Source: Aphelenchoides besseyi (taxonomy: Eukaryota; Nematoda; Chromadorea; Rhabditida; Aphelenchoididae). Taken from it: DNA of 64,000 bases. The stretch is taken from the NCBI GenBank assembly GCA_024699855.1, contig JAMPIQ010000002.1:2108001-2172000 (forward strand). Direction: 5' to 3'. The position numbers were made by a program, and so were the translations under genes. Positions 1-12,149 of this stretch are shown in pieces. Each line of letters starts with the position of its first letter. The stretch's first letter is position 1. The notes beneath the pieces are model-generated. The model made no database searches and had not been told where the DNA came from. It worked only from the letters and a program-made list of their open reading frames with translations.

Positions 1-879
1 GTCTACCTTGTGTCAATTAACCTTTCAATAACTCGTCTTTTAATCTCGGCTTTTCTTGTTCTAACTGACTTTCAATTGGTCATTGATTGTAGGTCCAGAT
101 CTCTAATTTCCTTTTACACTCTTGCTTTTAGACAATATTGGATATCTGTGCTCGCAGAATTCTACTAATTGAACTCTCGGGTAATCGACTCGCTAATGCG
201 AAAGGAGATTCTAATCATTGGCGAATTCGATTATTCTTAGCTTCGCGTTTATCTGCTGCAATCAGTTGACCGATTTATGTAGCAAATAATCTACTTGAAA
301 ACATTAGTCAGCAACTGATTTGTTTGATTTCTAACTTTAACATCAGTCTCTTTCTCGCGCAGTTGGTTTATAGATAATTTCATAAGATTTACATTACTAG
401 AAAGAAAGTGCAAGTTTTAGTCATCATCTACAGAAACCCTCAACGGAAAAAAGGTGTCGCTAGAACTTGATTTTCTAATGAGTTTATTAGTACTGAGCTT
501 CTGAAGAATCTCATCTTTATGTAGTACAAGTCTCCAGAAGATATCCTGTATCTAAGATAGAGTTTAGTTTTTCTTGTTTGTGGTGAATTCGACCTTTTAA
601 GTGCGATGCTGCTGATACTTTTGTCGTTAACTGACAAGCAAAGACAACGAGTTCATTTATGCTTACCGATTTGTTTCTATATCGATCGTATTTGTTTATT
701 CGGAGTTTCGTAACCTACTCTTGTAAATGATTTTACTAACTTTAAGTCATTAAAAAGGTCGTTTAATTTTGTTATAGAACGTTCAGGATGGTTACTAAAT
801 TGAGCAATCCTACGGCAGGTTACTATAAACGTCCCATTTTGCCTTTTGAATTCTTATTGCAGGAGAATACACAAAGCTC
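1..879. other. Intergenic, upstream of the acyltransferase gene
   Basis: AT-rich sequence with stop codons in all frames. The only open stretch above 60 codons (minus strand 440-637) shows no family features and no splice structure. It probably holds the promoter and 5' UTR of the gene that starts at 880; a TATTGCAG acceptor-like site sits about 20 nt before that ATG and could be a trans-splice site. Confidence 0.5.
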
Positions 880-3517
880 ATGCAAACGAATGTCGATGCC
901 CAGCCAGAAGATGTGGAGATAGTGAAACCACCAATTCATTCGATTCAGAACATTCAAACATTACGAGCAATAGCCATTTGGTTTGTTTTGCTTTTTCATG
1001 TAAATTTCCGCTTGTGGTTGCTGACAGTCTCTCTTGAGTTCAGATGTGGCCAACTCGAATCAAACAAGGATATCTGGGAGTGGACATGTGAGTCCATTTC
1101 GCAGTCCATTAGACCTACTTTCCAGTTTCTTTGTGATCTCCGGCTATTTGATGTGCTTGATTTTGTCTCGAAAACGTCCAATCAACCTCTTGATTTGTGT
1201 CGAGTTCTACTATCGACGAGTCAAGAGGATAGTCCCACTCTACTTCACAGTCATTCTCATTGTACTGGTGACTCTTCGACATGTGATCTCTCCGATTGAG
1301 TTCACTCAACTCTACGAAGAAGCGATTCCAGCTCTGGGATTCTATTCGAACATTCCGAACATGAGAGAAGCAGCGTACTTTGATATCGTGAGTTGTTTTG
1401 ATGGTCACTAGTAGATGTGCAGATTGCAGTCCTCGGAGCTCTACTACTTCTTGCACAGCTGGAGTTTGTCGGTTGAACTTCAATTCTACTTGATAGTCCC
1501 GTTGATCTTCGTGTTCTTGGATCGAATCGAGGAGTTTCATTTGTCGCTTAGATTGACGCTGATTGCCGTCATTCCAATTGCTTCGTTCTTATTCCAATGC
1601 TATGCGAGTAAGGACTTTGCTCACATGCTCTTGCCGGCCAGAATATGGCAGTTCTTTGTGGGTTTCGGTTAGTTCATGTGTGTCTGATGAGTAATCCTCG
1701 TTTCCAGGTGCCTTCTATTTACGAGAACAACGGTTTTTAGATCTCTCGAAAGAAAGTGAGTTGTGTTCTAAATGCGTTTAATGAGCTTCTTTCGATGCCA
1801 ACAAGTGGATTGACAGCGTTAAGATCGTTGTTGTCCATATGCTTCTGGTCCTGCTTCTCGTCTTTTCCTTACCCATAGTTCCACAGCTGCAACGGTTGCT
1901 CGTTGTTCTGCTCACTGGACTGATTGTTGGGAGTCACTGTGAGGCGTCCGTTCTCTTTAATCTCCGGCCAGTTATTACTCTCGGCGACATCTCTTATTCG
2001 GTCTATCTAATCCATTGGCCGCTGTTCACTTGGCACCGATACGCACACTCAGAGATCTACACTGATGGTGGAGAATCGAGTTTGATTAGTGAGTTGATAT
2101 CGAGCTTCTCACAGACCGCTCTCTTCAGCTGGTCTTCAATTGATTGGCATCTCTATTGGAGTCGGTTACGTAGTCGAGAATGCGTTCAAGTGGTTGATGA
2201 AATTCATCCATGGTTGGAGTGCGTTAGTGTTCTTGCTTTGCCTTATATTGTGGTTGAATGGAATGCAAATTCACGATTTGTATAAATCGGCCGTTGATCT
2301 TGATGCGGGAATAAGCGCCAACAAGCCTTTAGATGAAGCAAAGCAGCAAATTCGACGTGACATCGAAATGTTGTGGACAACTCGAGCAAATCCGCCAAAT
2401 TTCACAAAAGAAGAAGTGACGAAGTATAATTCAAGACAATATAATGCAATCCATGGTCTTGCTTATTGCGACAACCAGGATCGTTCACTACCAACAAATT
2501 ACCCATTAAATATGAGTTCATTTGAAAAGTTAGCCCCAACCGACGTTTACACTTGCCACATTAAGGGAAATGGAACAAAAAACATCGTGGTAATTGGTAA
2601 CTCACACGCCTTCTTTAATTTACCGGGCATCGCGCAAATATTCCGGTAAATTTGACATTTTTCTCGTAGTGCTTAAGGTTTTTAGTCAAACATATAAGCG
2701 GCTTACGTTGTTTGGACGTGGATGGTGTTGGCCAACGTCCTCAAAGTTTCAAGCAATATCTCCATCGGAGGTTTGATTTCCGATGAATAATGTAATGTAA
2801 AATAATTACAGCCGGAAATTGATGATTGTCTGAAACTTATAAATGCAACAGCTCCTGCTTTGAAAGCTTGGAAATATCCTATTGATATCATTATAGCTCT
2901 CTACGCGTAAGTATTTTTCACCAATTTCAATTTGATCTCTATGTGTAGAATGATTGGTCATCCAGAGATACCAATCTTATTCCCTATAGAAACAGATGAG
3001 TTGTACAAAGACCTAACGAGTTTTTACACGGAAATTGCTACAATTCCACGCGAAGCTTTAATTATGATGGAAAGTTTTCCAAGTTATACGAAGACTACGC
3101 CGGTTAACCAAGTTGAAGCTCAAATGAAAAGCGGGAATCCACTAAACACAATTGGAGATCCACCAGAGGTTGAAAACAGTAAACTTTATTTATGATTTGT
3201 TTAGACTGTACGCCAACAATGGCAGCTATAAACATTCGTATGAAACACATCGAATGTCCCAAATGTTTGAAAGTGGACCTGATCTCATTCTGGTGCAATC
3301 GAACTCACGACAACTTTTGTCATTCAACTACTCCACAAGGAATCATTCTTTTTGCCGGTAGGTTATTAGTTAAAAGTCTTAAAGTCATTTTTAGATGCTA
3401 ATCATCCGAGTGGTTGTTTCCTACTTTTAATTTTACATTACCTCTTTTATTTTAGCTTTGGGGTCCTTTTACAATGCCGAAGAAATGCGTCGTTTGTATC
3501 GCGAACTTGTTGCTTAA
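880..3517 (+). CDS. OAC-like membrane O-acyltransferase (acyltransferase 3 plus SGNH domain)
   Basis: Thirteen exons: 880-999, 1044-1087, 1126-1387, 1430-1667, 1708-1755, 1786-2088, 2129-2645, 2686-2770, 2812-2906, 2949-3178, 3205-3357, 3395-3409, 3456-3517; 723 aa. The N-terminal half is an Acyl_transf_3 domain: the TLRAIAI start of TM1 with an FH, GYLGVDIFFVISGYLM, YYRRVKRIVPLY, LHSWSLSVELQFYL and later GDISYSVYLIHWPLF. The C-terminal half is an SGNH-like domain with a GNSHA block near residue 495 and DANHPT near the end, as in two-domain bacterial and nematode OAC proteins that move acyl groups onto glycans or lipids at a membrane. In C. elegans the oac/nrf-6 family is large; the substrate here is unknown. 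The TM core is in the first 340 residues. Intron 10 would be 26 nt and exon 12 is 15 nt; both follow from keeping the frame. AATAAA lies just after the stop. Confidence 0.9.
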
Positions 3518-4132
3518 CTGCTTGTCGATAATAAACTCTTGTGTAGTCAATGTTTTACCAATTAAAACGGGTTTTAAGGGAATTTGTATCTGTGCATTCC
3601 TGACGTATGTTTTTGGGGTTTAGAAGTCAACGTTGAATTGAACGACTTTTTAACGCGGGAATAAGACTTGTAGATGCTTGTTCCAAAGACCTTAAAAGTG
3701 CTTCGATCCTAATTCTATGGTCGTTTGATGATCGTTTGCTTGCCTATTTTCAAAGCAATAACATCATAAAAGGTTGAATTCAGACTTCAGTCACACCTTT
3801 GGCCTCATTTCAAGGTATCTGTGTGTCTACCAAAAGACTTCCACTCTTGAGTTGCTTTGTGACGATCGAAGAGTTCGGTTTTTATTCCTAAGCGAGAGAA
3901 ACAATTAAAATCATTTATTAACTAAACGTTTGAAAGGAGATCACCGTAATTAGAAATTGGAATTTTTTCTGTTTTCGGGCAGTTTGTTTCTTTCAATGAA
4001 ATCCGATCGAACGAAAAAGAATTTATAACTCGAAATAGAAAACAAAATCGTAGGAAAGCGTGCAGAGAGAAAGAATTACCATCAGAGGAGATAGAGAGTT
4101 TTTGTCATGAAAAGAGGTTTTGACACTCGAGA
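3518..4132. other. Convergent 3' intergenic
   Basis: Lies between the acyltransferase stop (+) and the zinc-finger gene stop (-). It holds an AATAAA for the plus gene near 3529 and a reverse-strand AATAAA near 3913. No coding structure seen. Confidence 0.5.
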
Positions 4133-5584
4133 TTAGCCGTGAAATTGGCGGAGTTGTTGGAGGGTGTGAACGACGTTGTTGTTTGAGGTCGTGGGTTTTG
4201 CGTTCAGAGCCGCCAGAGTGGCCAGAAAGTTCGGTTGTTGCGGGATTTGTGGCTGGCAGGCAGCAAGAAGCATTGCGGCTGCTTGGTGTTGGGTTTGCGG
4301 TTGCAACGGCTGAAGAGGAGCAAAACGATTGACGTTGAGCGGCGAGAACACGTTCTGTGACTGTAAAGCCGCAAGTCGTTGAAGTTGTTGGTGTTGAATG
4401 AGCTGCTGTAGACGTTCCAACTGTTGCAAATTGTTCGGCTGACCGAACGTCGGCCCCACGGATTGATCGACCGAAGTTGAGGAAGTGGGCGGCGTGAGAA
4501 TTTGAGCGGCCGGTTGAGTGCTCGAACGAAGCGAATGACCCAAACGACAACCACGCAGCAAACTCAAAATTGCGGTCGTTGACTTTTCGAGTTCTTGAAA
4601 GTCGCTTTCGCTCAACGTTGCGTCGGGAGTCTCCAAAAACAACTCGGTTTCGGTTTGAATGTCCTGAAAATCATAGGATCAATTGAGTTGATTGGCTGAG
4701 ACTTACCAATGCAATACGACGCAGTTCGCTTTGATGATCAATCGGTTTCGGATTCTCAACGTCCACAATCGGGTCTTCGACAACAATCAACTCGTCTTCT
4801 TCTTCGATGTTCTCCTGTGGTTTTCGCATCAGAAGTTCATCGTTGTTCGCGTTGGCAGTCAACTTAGAGGTCAAGAGAGTAGACATGGGATGAGCGGCAC
4901 GTGGAATTTCGAGCGCATGTCCAAAATGCGATTCGCATCCTTTGACGTAGATCGCGTTGTCGTAGACGTTGATGGCCAAGTAGAAAGTGCAGTAAATTCC
5001 CGAACGAAACTCTCCACTCGACTCCAAAAAACCACCGCCTTCCGATCGACGACGTCTGAAGCGTCCGGAAGCCGAACAGCACAATTCGAACGATTCGTTC
5101 GGTTCGCCGTCCAAAGTGCGCGAAAGGATCATCGTACACGCCGACTGTTCTTGCAGTTTGTGCAAGTACGCCTAAACACCAATTGAGTATGTTTTCGAAG
5201 TTTTCATTCAACCAACCTCCAAGCTCTCACGATCATCGAACCTCTTGTCCACAAACTTCAAATCGGAATTATGAGTCGAATGCACGTGTTCGACGTAATC
5301 CTCCAGTTGGTCGCCCGTGTACGTGCAATCCTGTTGAGCACATTCGATCTGAAACAAGAGCTGATCAAACACGCTGTGTGGTCGCTGCTTACGTCCAAAC
5401 GTTGGATTTTGGCTTGTGGACTACCGGTGGAGTTTTGCGGCGAATCCAACGGTGCCGGTCGTTTTTTGTCGTGAATTTTACGATGACGTTGGAAGTTGAA
5501 GAGCTTGTTCGTTTGATAGCCGCATTTCTCGTGGCCACATTCGTACTTCTTCTTTTGGCCCGCGTTGAGATCCTGAGCTTCCAT
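4133..5584 (-). CDS. C2H2 zinc-finger protein with GC-H-GH motif and Q-rich tail
   Basis: Four exons on the minus strand: 5584-5393, 5348-5217, 5171-4707, 4663-4133; 439 aa. A C2H2 finger lies at about residues 16-38 (YECGHEKCGYQT...RHRKIH). A second degenerate finger follows at about 66-90 (ECAQQDCTYT...HVHSTH). Residues 90-190 contain cysteines ending in GCESHFGHALE, which resembles the zinc-binding HxGH end of FLYWCH/MULE-associated domains. An acidic stretch (EEEDELIVVEDPIVDVE) follows, and the last 176 residues are rich in Q, L and N, with several LQQL runs. It looks like a nuclear DNA-binding regulator; I do not recognise an orthologue. The start is the first ATG before the first finger, about 10 nt after a TTCCAG acceptor that may be a 5' UTR splice or trans-splice site. 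Confidence 0.8.
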
Positions 5585-5599
5585 GATCCTGGAAGCAAA

Positions 5600-8500
5600 A
5601 ATTGAGAGTGAGCGCAGAAATCCGTCTGGCGGATAAAAAGATTCCGGAAGCCACGATAATCATCAGAATCGCGCGCGCGACAAGTGAAAGTGATTGATTG
5701 CTCCGCTCCAGACTCCCAAACGCAAAAGGGAACGTCATTTCGGCGAGATCGTGAAGAAGCGGAACGAAAATTTGGACACGCAGTTCGAATTCCACGAACC
5801 GTCGGGAAAAAGATGCACGCAGAAGTCCAGACGCAAAAAAAAGGAAACGCCGCGAGCCGAAAGAAGAGCCGTGGGTTGGCGAGCGTCCGTCTCGCAATTT
5901 CGTCATCCAGTCGACGTAAAACACGCGAGCAAATCCGAAAAGTTCGTAGGCGTCGAAATTGGTTGCCGAGAAGTTGCGTCGAACTGGTTTGGAAACGTTC
6001 AAGACCGAACGGTTCGAACGTGCGCGTCGGCGGTTGCAGACGACGTGGAGGTCAGAAACAACTCTCCACGTTCGTCGCGGTTAATTTCGATTTGAGCGGA
6101 ATAAAAACGCGCACATAAAATCGGATTAAAAGACGAAAGAACGATAGGAAAACGAGTGGAAGGCGGAGACTCACTCGATGGTGTATTGGCACACGCTTAA
6201 TACGGTAATATTATCCGACGGCCAAAGGTGTTTGGAGTTTGTGTTTGCGAGCGACAATTACTCCGCAGACGACTTTCGATTCGCAACGTCGGAAACCAAA
6301 AAAACGACCGCTTCTCTCGACGACGCTCCGCCTTCCCGGTTTTTGCATGCGCGTTTTTGGGAAGAACGTCGGGAAGCGCGAAGATAAAAAAGCGAGAAAT
6401 TTAAACTGAAAAGCAAAAAGACGTGGCTGTTCGAGAGCCAAAGTTCACGCCCGATTCGAGGAATCGCGTTCTTGATCAAAGGTCAAGAGAGCGGCAAGAA
6501 TGATGGCCGTCCCCCGAGGAGTCTTTAAGACCGATAAGACAAATCAACGCAGAAATGAGGAACGGCAGAGTGGCCGTGAGTGCAGACAAGCCAAAAAAAC
6601 CGAGAGGAGCGGTCGTTCTACGCCTGCGGGCCGATAAGCGAAGAGCCCCGATTTTTTGTTGTGGTTTGAGCAGCCGCTCTTCACGTCTGCAGACCGTGAG
6701 GACGCGAAACGGACGCCAACTGCAGCAAAATCGACTTTACAGTCGTTTCCGTTTCTTCACTCTTTCGGCAATCTGTTTTTGATTCGCACTTTCCCAGCGT
6801 TGAGATCAAAAACGCAAGTCGAAAACACTCAGTGAACTTCCAAAGCCCATCGGTGTTTAACGAACGAAATCGCCAAAAACGCAACACACGATTATCCCAC
6901 ACATGAAGACACATAAAAAGTAACTCGCGCAGAATGTCGCTACCAACAAATTGACTCGCCAATCACATTCCACACGCGCGTTCCAGAAGGTCGATTTGTG
7001 TGGCCAGCGGTCCACTCGATCACGTTTTTTGTGTCATCTTGAGGCCAAAGAGTAGTCGACTTTCCGGTTTTACGCGAGCAGACAGCCTCCAACGTTTGCT
7101 CTCGCAAAAAAAGAGACAAAAAACGTGGCGCAGAATTGCAAACAAATCGATTACAAAGACGCACAATGGACATTCTTTTGCGTGAACGGCGCTGAAGGCG
7201 AGAGCGCTACACCGGACGTCCGAATGACGCGATTTTGCATTCTTACGCTCAATTTCATACGAAAATGACGTTCAGTTCGAAAGGTCGTGGAAGCGATTTG
7301 GACGAGAAATTTCAACTGCGCAAGAGTTCGCAAGATCGTCGAAATGAACGAGCAAAAAAAAGGAAGAAGAAGACCGATTTCGCTCCGCCTTTCCTCCCCC
7401 CTTCGAGCGACCTTTTTGCGTTTCGGGAGTCCGCAAAACTGTTTGCGCGATTCCTCTTCAACACAAAAACTCCAAAACGAACTTCCGTGTCCGAAGAAGC
7501 GGAAGCTCATCCCGAAAATCCGCAGGTAAAACGATTCTTCACGCACTTCAAGAGATCTTCCGGGTCTCCAAATTTGGAGGAAAAAACAACAAATCGTTCC
7601 GCTTGTCTACATTTTTGACGCAACAAAAATGGTCGACGTGAATCGGCGATTCTGCGCGGCGCTCTCTTATTCGCCGAGCCGGTGGTTAATTTGAAAGCCG
7701 ACGATTTTCGTTCCAGCCGGTGAGCCCACCAACAATCGGCTTATCATTCGGGATCCAATTTCCGTGTATGATCAGAAACCGGCTATCGAAACGTCATCGA
7801 CGACTGATAACTTGTTCCCGCAACGTCGATTATCCCCACTGTTGGCAAGATCACGTGATTCCCCGTTTTTGACTGTTCGTTGGTGGGCCGTGAAGCTCTC
7901 GCCACTGTCTCCGACTGATAAGTTTTTTGCTCGAAAGGGGCCCAGACGAGAAGGACGCAAAAAGACCTGCCGGTCATTCTTTGCAACGTGAATCTTTTTG
8001 TTTGTTCCGCCGCAGAAACTCGAGAGCGACGAAAAGAAAAACGAATTCCGGTTTTTGGCCGCACGAGGAGCGTGAACCGACCGCTGATTATCTTTTTTGG
8101 CTTTCCGGATGTCGGGAATCGGAGCGAATTACCGCAGAAATCAATCAACTCACGCAGATAATAAACGCGTGGAATTCTTTTCTCGTTTCCAGTTTCTCAT
8201 TTCAGGTTTTTGGAAGCGTCGAAGGTCGAGAAAAGCGACGTTACGGTAAAAAAGAAATGCGATCTCAAAAATCGCCGTCCGATTTCTGTTCACGTCGAAA
8301 CGCCAAAAAAACAACGATCGAAAACTAGTGGACGAGTTTGCGTTGAGCGGAACAAAAAATCGATTCGTTTGCTGAAAAAGAAACAGAAATTAAAACAGCG
8401 GCGCGAATTCCCGTCATTGGAAACAAATTTGGAAACCTGCAAAAAAAGCTTGCGGCCTCCGCATTCAATTCTGTGGCTCTCTCGTCGGCTGGAAATTGAC

Positions 8501-10340
8501 GTCAAGCGTGGGGGACTTTTGCGGGCTCACGCACTGGAAATACAGTAAACGAACGGAAGAGAGCGAAATTTGAACTTTTTTGCGGTGAATGAGCGAACTG
8601 ATTATGAAAAGGATTCCGGACGATCAATTCTCATTGATTGTGTACGCGTGTCCCAAATCTGCGCAATAAAGACGGAAATCGTTACACGCCAGAAAAACGA
8701 CCAAGAAACGTTCGGATGAGCCGCTTGAACGTAAACAACAAAATTTGCGTGATATCCGAAAAAGATTAACGTCGACTACTTGCTCATCTTCAGTCTGCAC
8801 TCTTCGGTCGAAATGGGCAATCCACATTCCCGATGGACTTTTTGTAAACGAGTGTCTGCATTTTTCGAAACGTTTCTTTTTCGTGTGCAGAAAAATGCCC
8901 ACGCTCCTTTTTTGTTGGCCGACTGACGTAAAGCTTTTTCTCACAACGAAAAGAATTCCTGACGTCCACGCGGATTACCGTAGACGTCCAACGTCTCTAA
9001 TTGCCGTCTTCAGGCGCCGACTTCAAAGACGTCAAGAAATTTGCATTCAAAAACCGAAACGTCAAACCGCGACCACTTACTACGAACAGCAAAACGTGCG
9101 TTCCTTCAATTGCCGTTTCTTTGCACTTGACCGTAGAATTGTGAGGTAATTGCGGAGACCAGAAAGGTCTCCCGGCTAATCTCGTCAACCCTACGGTAAG
9201 TGGGAATTTGCAGGCGACTTTAATCCACGGCGCATCCGTCTGCCGCTAATTGTCGAGACTTTTTAATCCGCAAAACTTCCAAATTTCAAAATTTGCGTCC
9301 GAAGTTTTCTTGGGATTAATCTGTGAACTCAACTTCTGATTCGAGTGTTTGCGCTGCAGATTATTCGTCTTTTGTGTGAAATTGATAATCTCGAGCAAAG
9401 TAGTTTTTGTCCTCCAAAAACAAGCGATTAATCAGCGAGATCGAAGAACGCGACATAAACCGATTGCGAGTTCTAATTCGCAAATTCTGAAGAAATCGGC
9501 AGACAATCAAACATGACCTTTCGATTCAAACTGACGTTAACCCGAATCCCCTACAGTCCTCGAAAGGTCAACTCACGAATCAAAAGTTACTTTCTTAAAG
9601 CCACAAGTTCGCGAAACTGCCGAAAAAGTTCCGATTGAACGTGGAAGCGATTAATAATCTCTTTGATTCAGTGCACTTGCAAATGCCAACTCAACATGAT
9701 TATTAAACTCAGAGCTTCTTTTTACTCTGCAGAAATTAGTTTTCCGCTCGCCGTTCCCTGCGGCCGTGCTTTGACGTGCCGACCGCCAGTCCAATTCAGA
9801 AGACCGTTTTTTGGTTGCCAAAACAAACCAATCGCTCATTACTTTCGACAAACTGCCCATTGAAAGAACACCTCCAAAACTTCTGATCATACGGTAATCG
9901 TAACAGTCTTCGAAGCTTTCAACAGACTTTTTGACCCCCGCAGCAGAAATACAAGCGTTCAATTTAGACAGCTGTACTCTAGATTGAATTTGCGGAAGGT
10001 TATTTTCGATTATAAAAGTCTAGTTCCCGTGTATTGACCTTCAGGCTTTTTGTAGGGCGCGTGAGTGAAAACGAACTACAAACCAAAAGTCTTTTATCAG
10101 ATTTTACCGTAAATTGCTATTGCACTAAAAGTACTTTTGTTCTGCTATCAAAATTGTTGTTTAGACTTTCGTTCTTGACTTGTACAGCTTCTACTTGATT
10201 TCTCTCCGGCCTTCAGTTGATTAATTCGTTTCTACTGCGGACTAAACACAAGAATAAGCTCCTATTGTTACAAAAGTAAAATCAATACTATAAACTCTGT
10301 CGACAGTTGTTCTAAGTTGCAACAACAAACGAGCGATGAC
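5600..10340. other. 4.7-kb gene-free, CpG-rich block
   Basis: No model could be built here. Open frames of 60-140 codons occur on both strands in the same places (5.6-9.1 kb) but lack signal peptides, family motifs or consistent splice sites. They reflect a higher CG content, with many TCGA, CGAAA and GCGA words, and hence few stops. After about 9.2 kb the base composition returns to the AT-rich background. It may be the promoter or a long 5' UTR intron of the zinc-finger gene (-) and the upstream region of the kinase (+). Confidence 0.5.
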
Positions 10341-10369
10341 AGACGTTCGAGTTTCTTTCCACTCGATCA

Positions 10370-11382
10370 ATGGAATTTCTTTACGATCAGAACGAGAATC
10401 TGCTTCTCGGTTCTGGAGCTTTTGGGACCTGCAAGTTGGCTTTGGATCCGCAAAGCCGCCGACGGGTTGTCTTGAAGTACGTAACACGAAAAAACGAAAA
10501 GATGTTGAGAGGTACAACTCGACTTCAATCCTCGACTTTCGTTTTTCTTTCAGATGAATGGAACCTTCACGCCGAATTGCGATATCCGTTCATTGTCGAA
10601 GCCTACGCTCTCATTGATCAGCCACAGAGTTCGGATTTGATTATGGTTTTGGAGTACGTGAGTGGCGGCGATCTGCGAAAGTACTTGAAAAACAAACCGA
10701 TGGCTCACAGCGAAGTTCTGCGGTTCACGGTGCAGGTCTGTTGATTTTCGTTGTGTTCTTTTATTGTTCTCTTCAGATGGCCATGGCATTGGAGTATTTG
10801 CACGATCGGTGCATACTGCATCGCGACTTAAAACCCGAGAACATTCTGCTGAGCGGCGGTGACATTAAATCCATTCGATTATGCGACTTTGGTGTTGCTT
10901 GCAATTGGAAAAGAAACGTCACAGAGTTGAACCAGTTCACTGGAACTCACTCTTATATGGCACCAGAAATATTCAACAGTTTGTTTCGTATTTGTTGATT
11001 GTTCATCTTGTTTTTAGAAACGATAACCGCCAACGGTCTCAGCGACATGTGGTCTTTGGGTTGTATCGTCTACGAAATGTTCACCGGCCAAAAAGCCTTT
11101 CCGCAAGCCACTAGTCGACTTCAAATCCAACAAGTCGGTCATATTCGAAAGGATCAAAACGTTTCTAAATTTTCAGATTAGTTATAAACCCATGGGCAAC
11201 GATGTGGAACAGATTGGCCATTTCATTGTTACTCACTTGATCATTGAGGTCGGATATCGATTATCAGCAAGTCGTAAGGAATATCTTCGAGTGATCAAAC
11301 AAAAATTGTCGTTTCAGAGGTCCTGCAAATCGATCAGCTGCAAAAGACAATCGAGAAAATTTGGTCGCAATCGTGTGTTTAG
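10370..11382 (+). CDS. Minimal Ser/Thr protein kinase
   Basis: Six exons: 10370-10511, 10554-10735, 10777-10978, 11018-11133, 11177-11273, 11318-11382; 268 aa, essentially only a kinase domain. Visible motifs: glycine loop GSGAFGTC (residues 14-21), VAIK-type lysine in VVLKYV (K36), catalytic loop HRDLKPEN (about 123-130), DFG (about 145-147), an activation segment with a T-rich TGTHSYMAPE, and SDMWSLGC of the C-lobe. All catalytic residues are present, so it is predicted to be active. The C-terminus is short (RLSASQVLQ, then 18 residues), with no regulatory domain. CAMK/NEK/AGC-like features are mixed and I do not assign a subfamily. The start gives a domain beginning seven residues before the glycine loop, so an unseen upstream exon is possible. 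Confidence 0.85.
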
Positions 11383-11700
11383 TTGTTCCGTTTCCGCATT
11401 TCGATTTTTGTGTACGAAACTTTTTTATCTTCTTTTATAACTCTTTTTGTTTTGACTTTAATAGCTGCAAATCCTTGACTTTAATTAGAAATTTGGCGAT
11501 CTTCCTTTTTGTTTGTTTGTTTTTGTGACGCCTTTGCTACTTTTTGGAGTAAATTGCTTTTATGAGCATAACGAGTTGTCGTTCTCATAAATAATAAACA
11601 CTTTGCCTCTAATTCGATGTTGATTGAAAGTGCGAATTCAAGTATACATTCGAAATAAACGGAGGCATCGGCTCCTTTGGTCGGCTTTTCAGTTGTTCAA

Positions 11701-12148
11701 ATGCTGTGGAGAAGCTGTTTAACGCTTGTCATTCTCTATTTGTCTCGAGAGCAGATGGAGATGATCGTTTGAGCTGTTTCTCGTGCAATTCTAATCGTTT
11801 TGATTGGCAAGTGATTGCTGACTGCGAGGGACCGCAAATCAAAAGCGGCGAATTGAATGCGAGTTGTTTGACCGTTTTTGCCTAACAAACACATTCAACG
11901 GTGAGTTCTGAATCCTCTGTAAACGATAACCACAAGGTTGTGCATATTTGAACGCTGGTTCAATCGCATTTGCCAACATACTGCAATTTCAACAACTCCA
12001 ACTATCTGTGGTGCGCGTGTAATGAAAATCTTCGCAACATATCTTTATATCGCAATCTAACTTTTTTGTTCTTCACCTTTTGTTCGTTTCCGTTTGTCAG
12101 TAAGCTAAAAAAGTCAGAATACTACAATTTCGTTTATTTAGTTGAATA
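11701..12148 (+). pseudogene. Ly6/uPAR-like GPI-type protein, frame interrupted
   Basis: A CTTTTCAG acceptor 9 nt upstream and ATG at 11701 give a signal-like start (LTLVILYL). In another frame follows a Ly6-type body: LSCFSCNSNRFDWQ, a 35-nt intron (11811-11845), RRIECELFDRFCLTNTFNG, a 36-nt intron (11901-11936), then GCAYLNAGS. In a third frame comes a Ly6-like ending, YCNFNNSNYLWCACNEN, followed by a hydrophobic tail (FLFFTFCSFPFV) suited to a GPI signal, with a stop at 12146-12148. The pieces are in the right order, but two frame changes (about 11745-11765 and about 11980-11990) cannot be explained by introns. This is either a decayed gene or an assembly with indels. Ly6 proteins in nematodes are small surface proteins that act on neuronal receptors or channels. 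Confidence 0.4.
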
Positions 12149-12149
12149 G

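Noticed and set aside
5600..9150. Many 70-140 codon frames on both strands
   Set aside because: They overlap each other on opposite strands and come from CG-rich composition with few stops, not from coding constraint.
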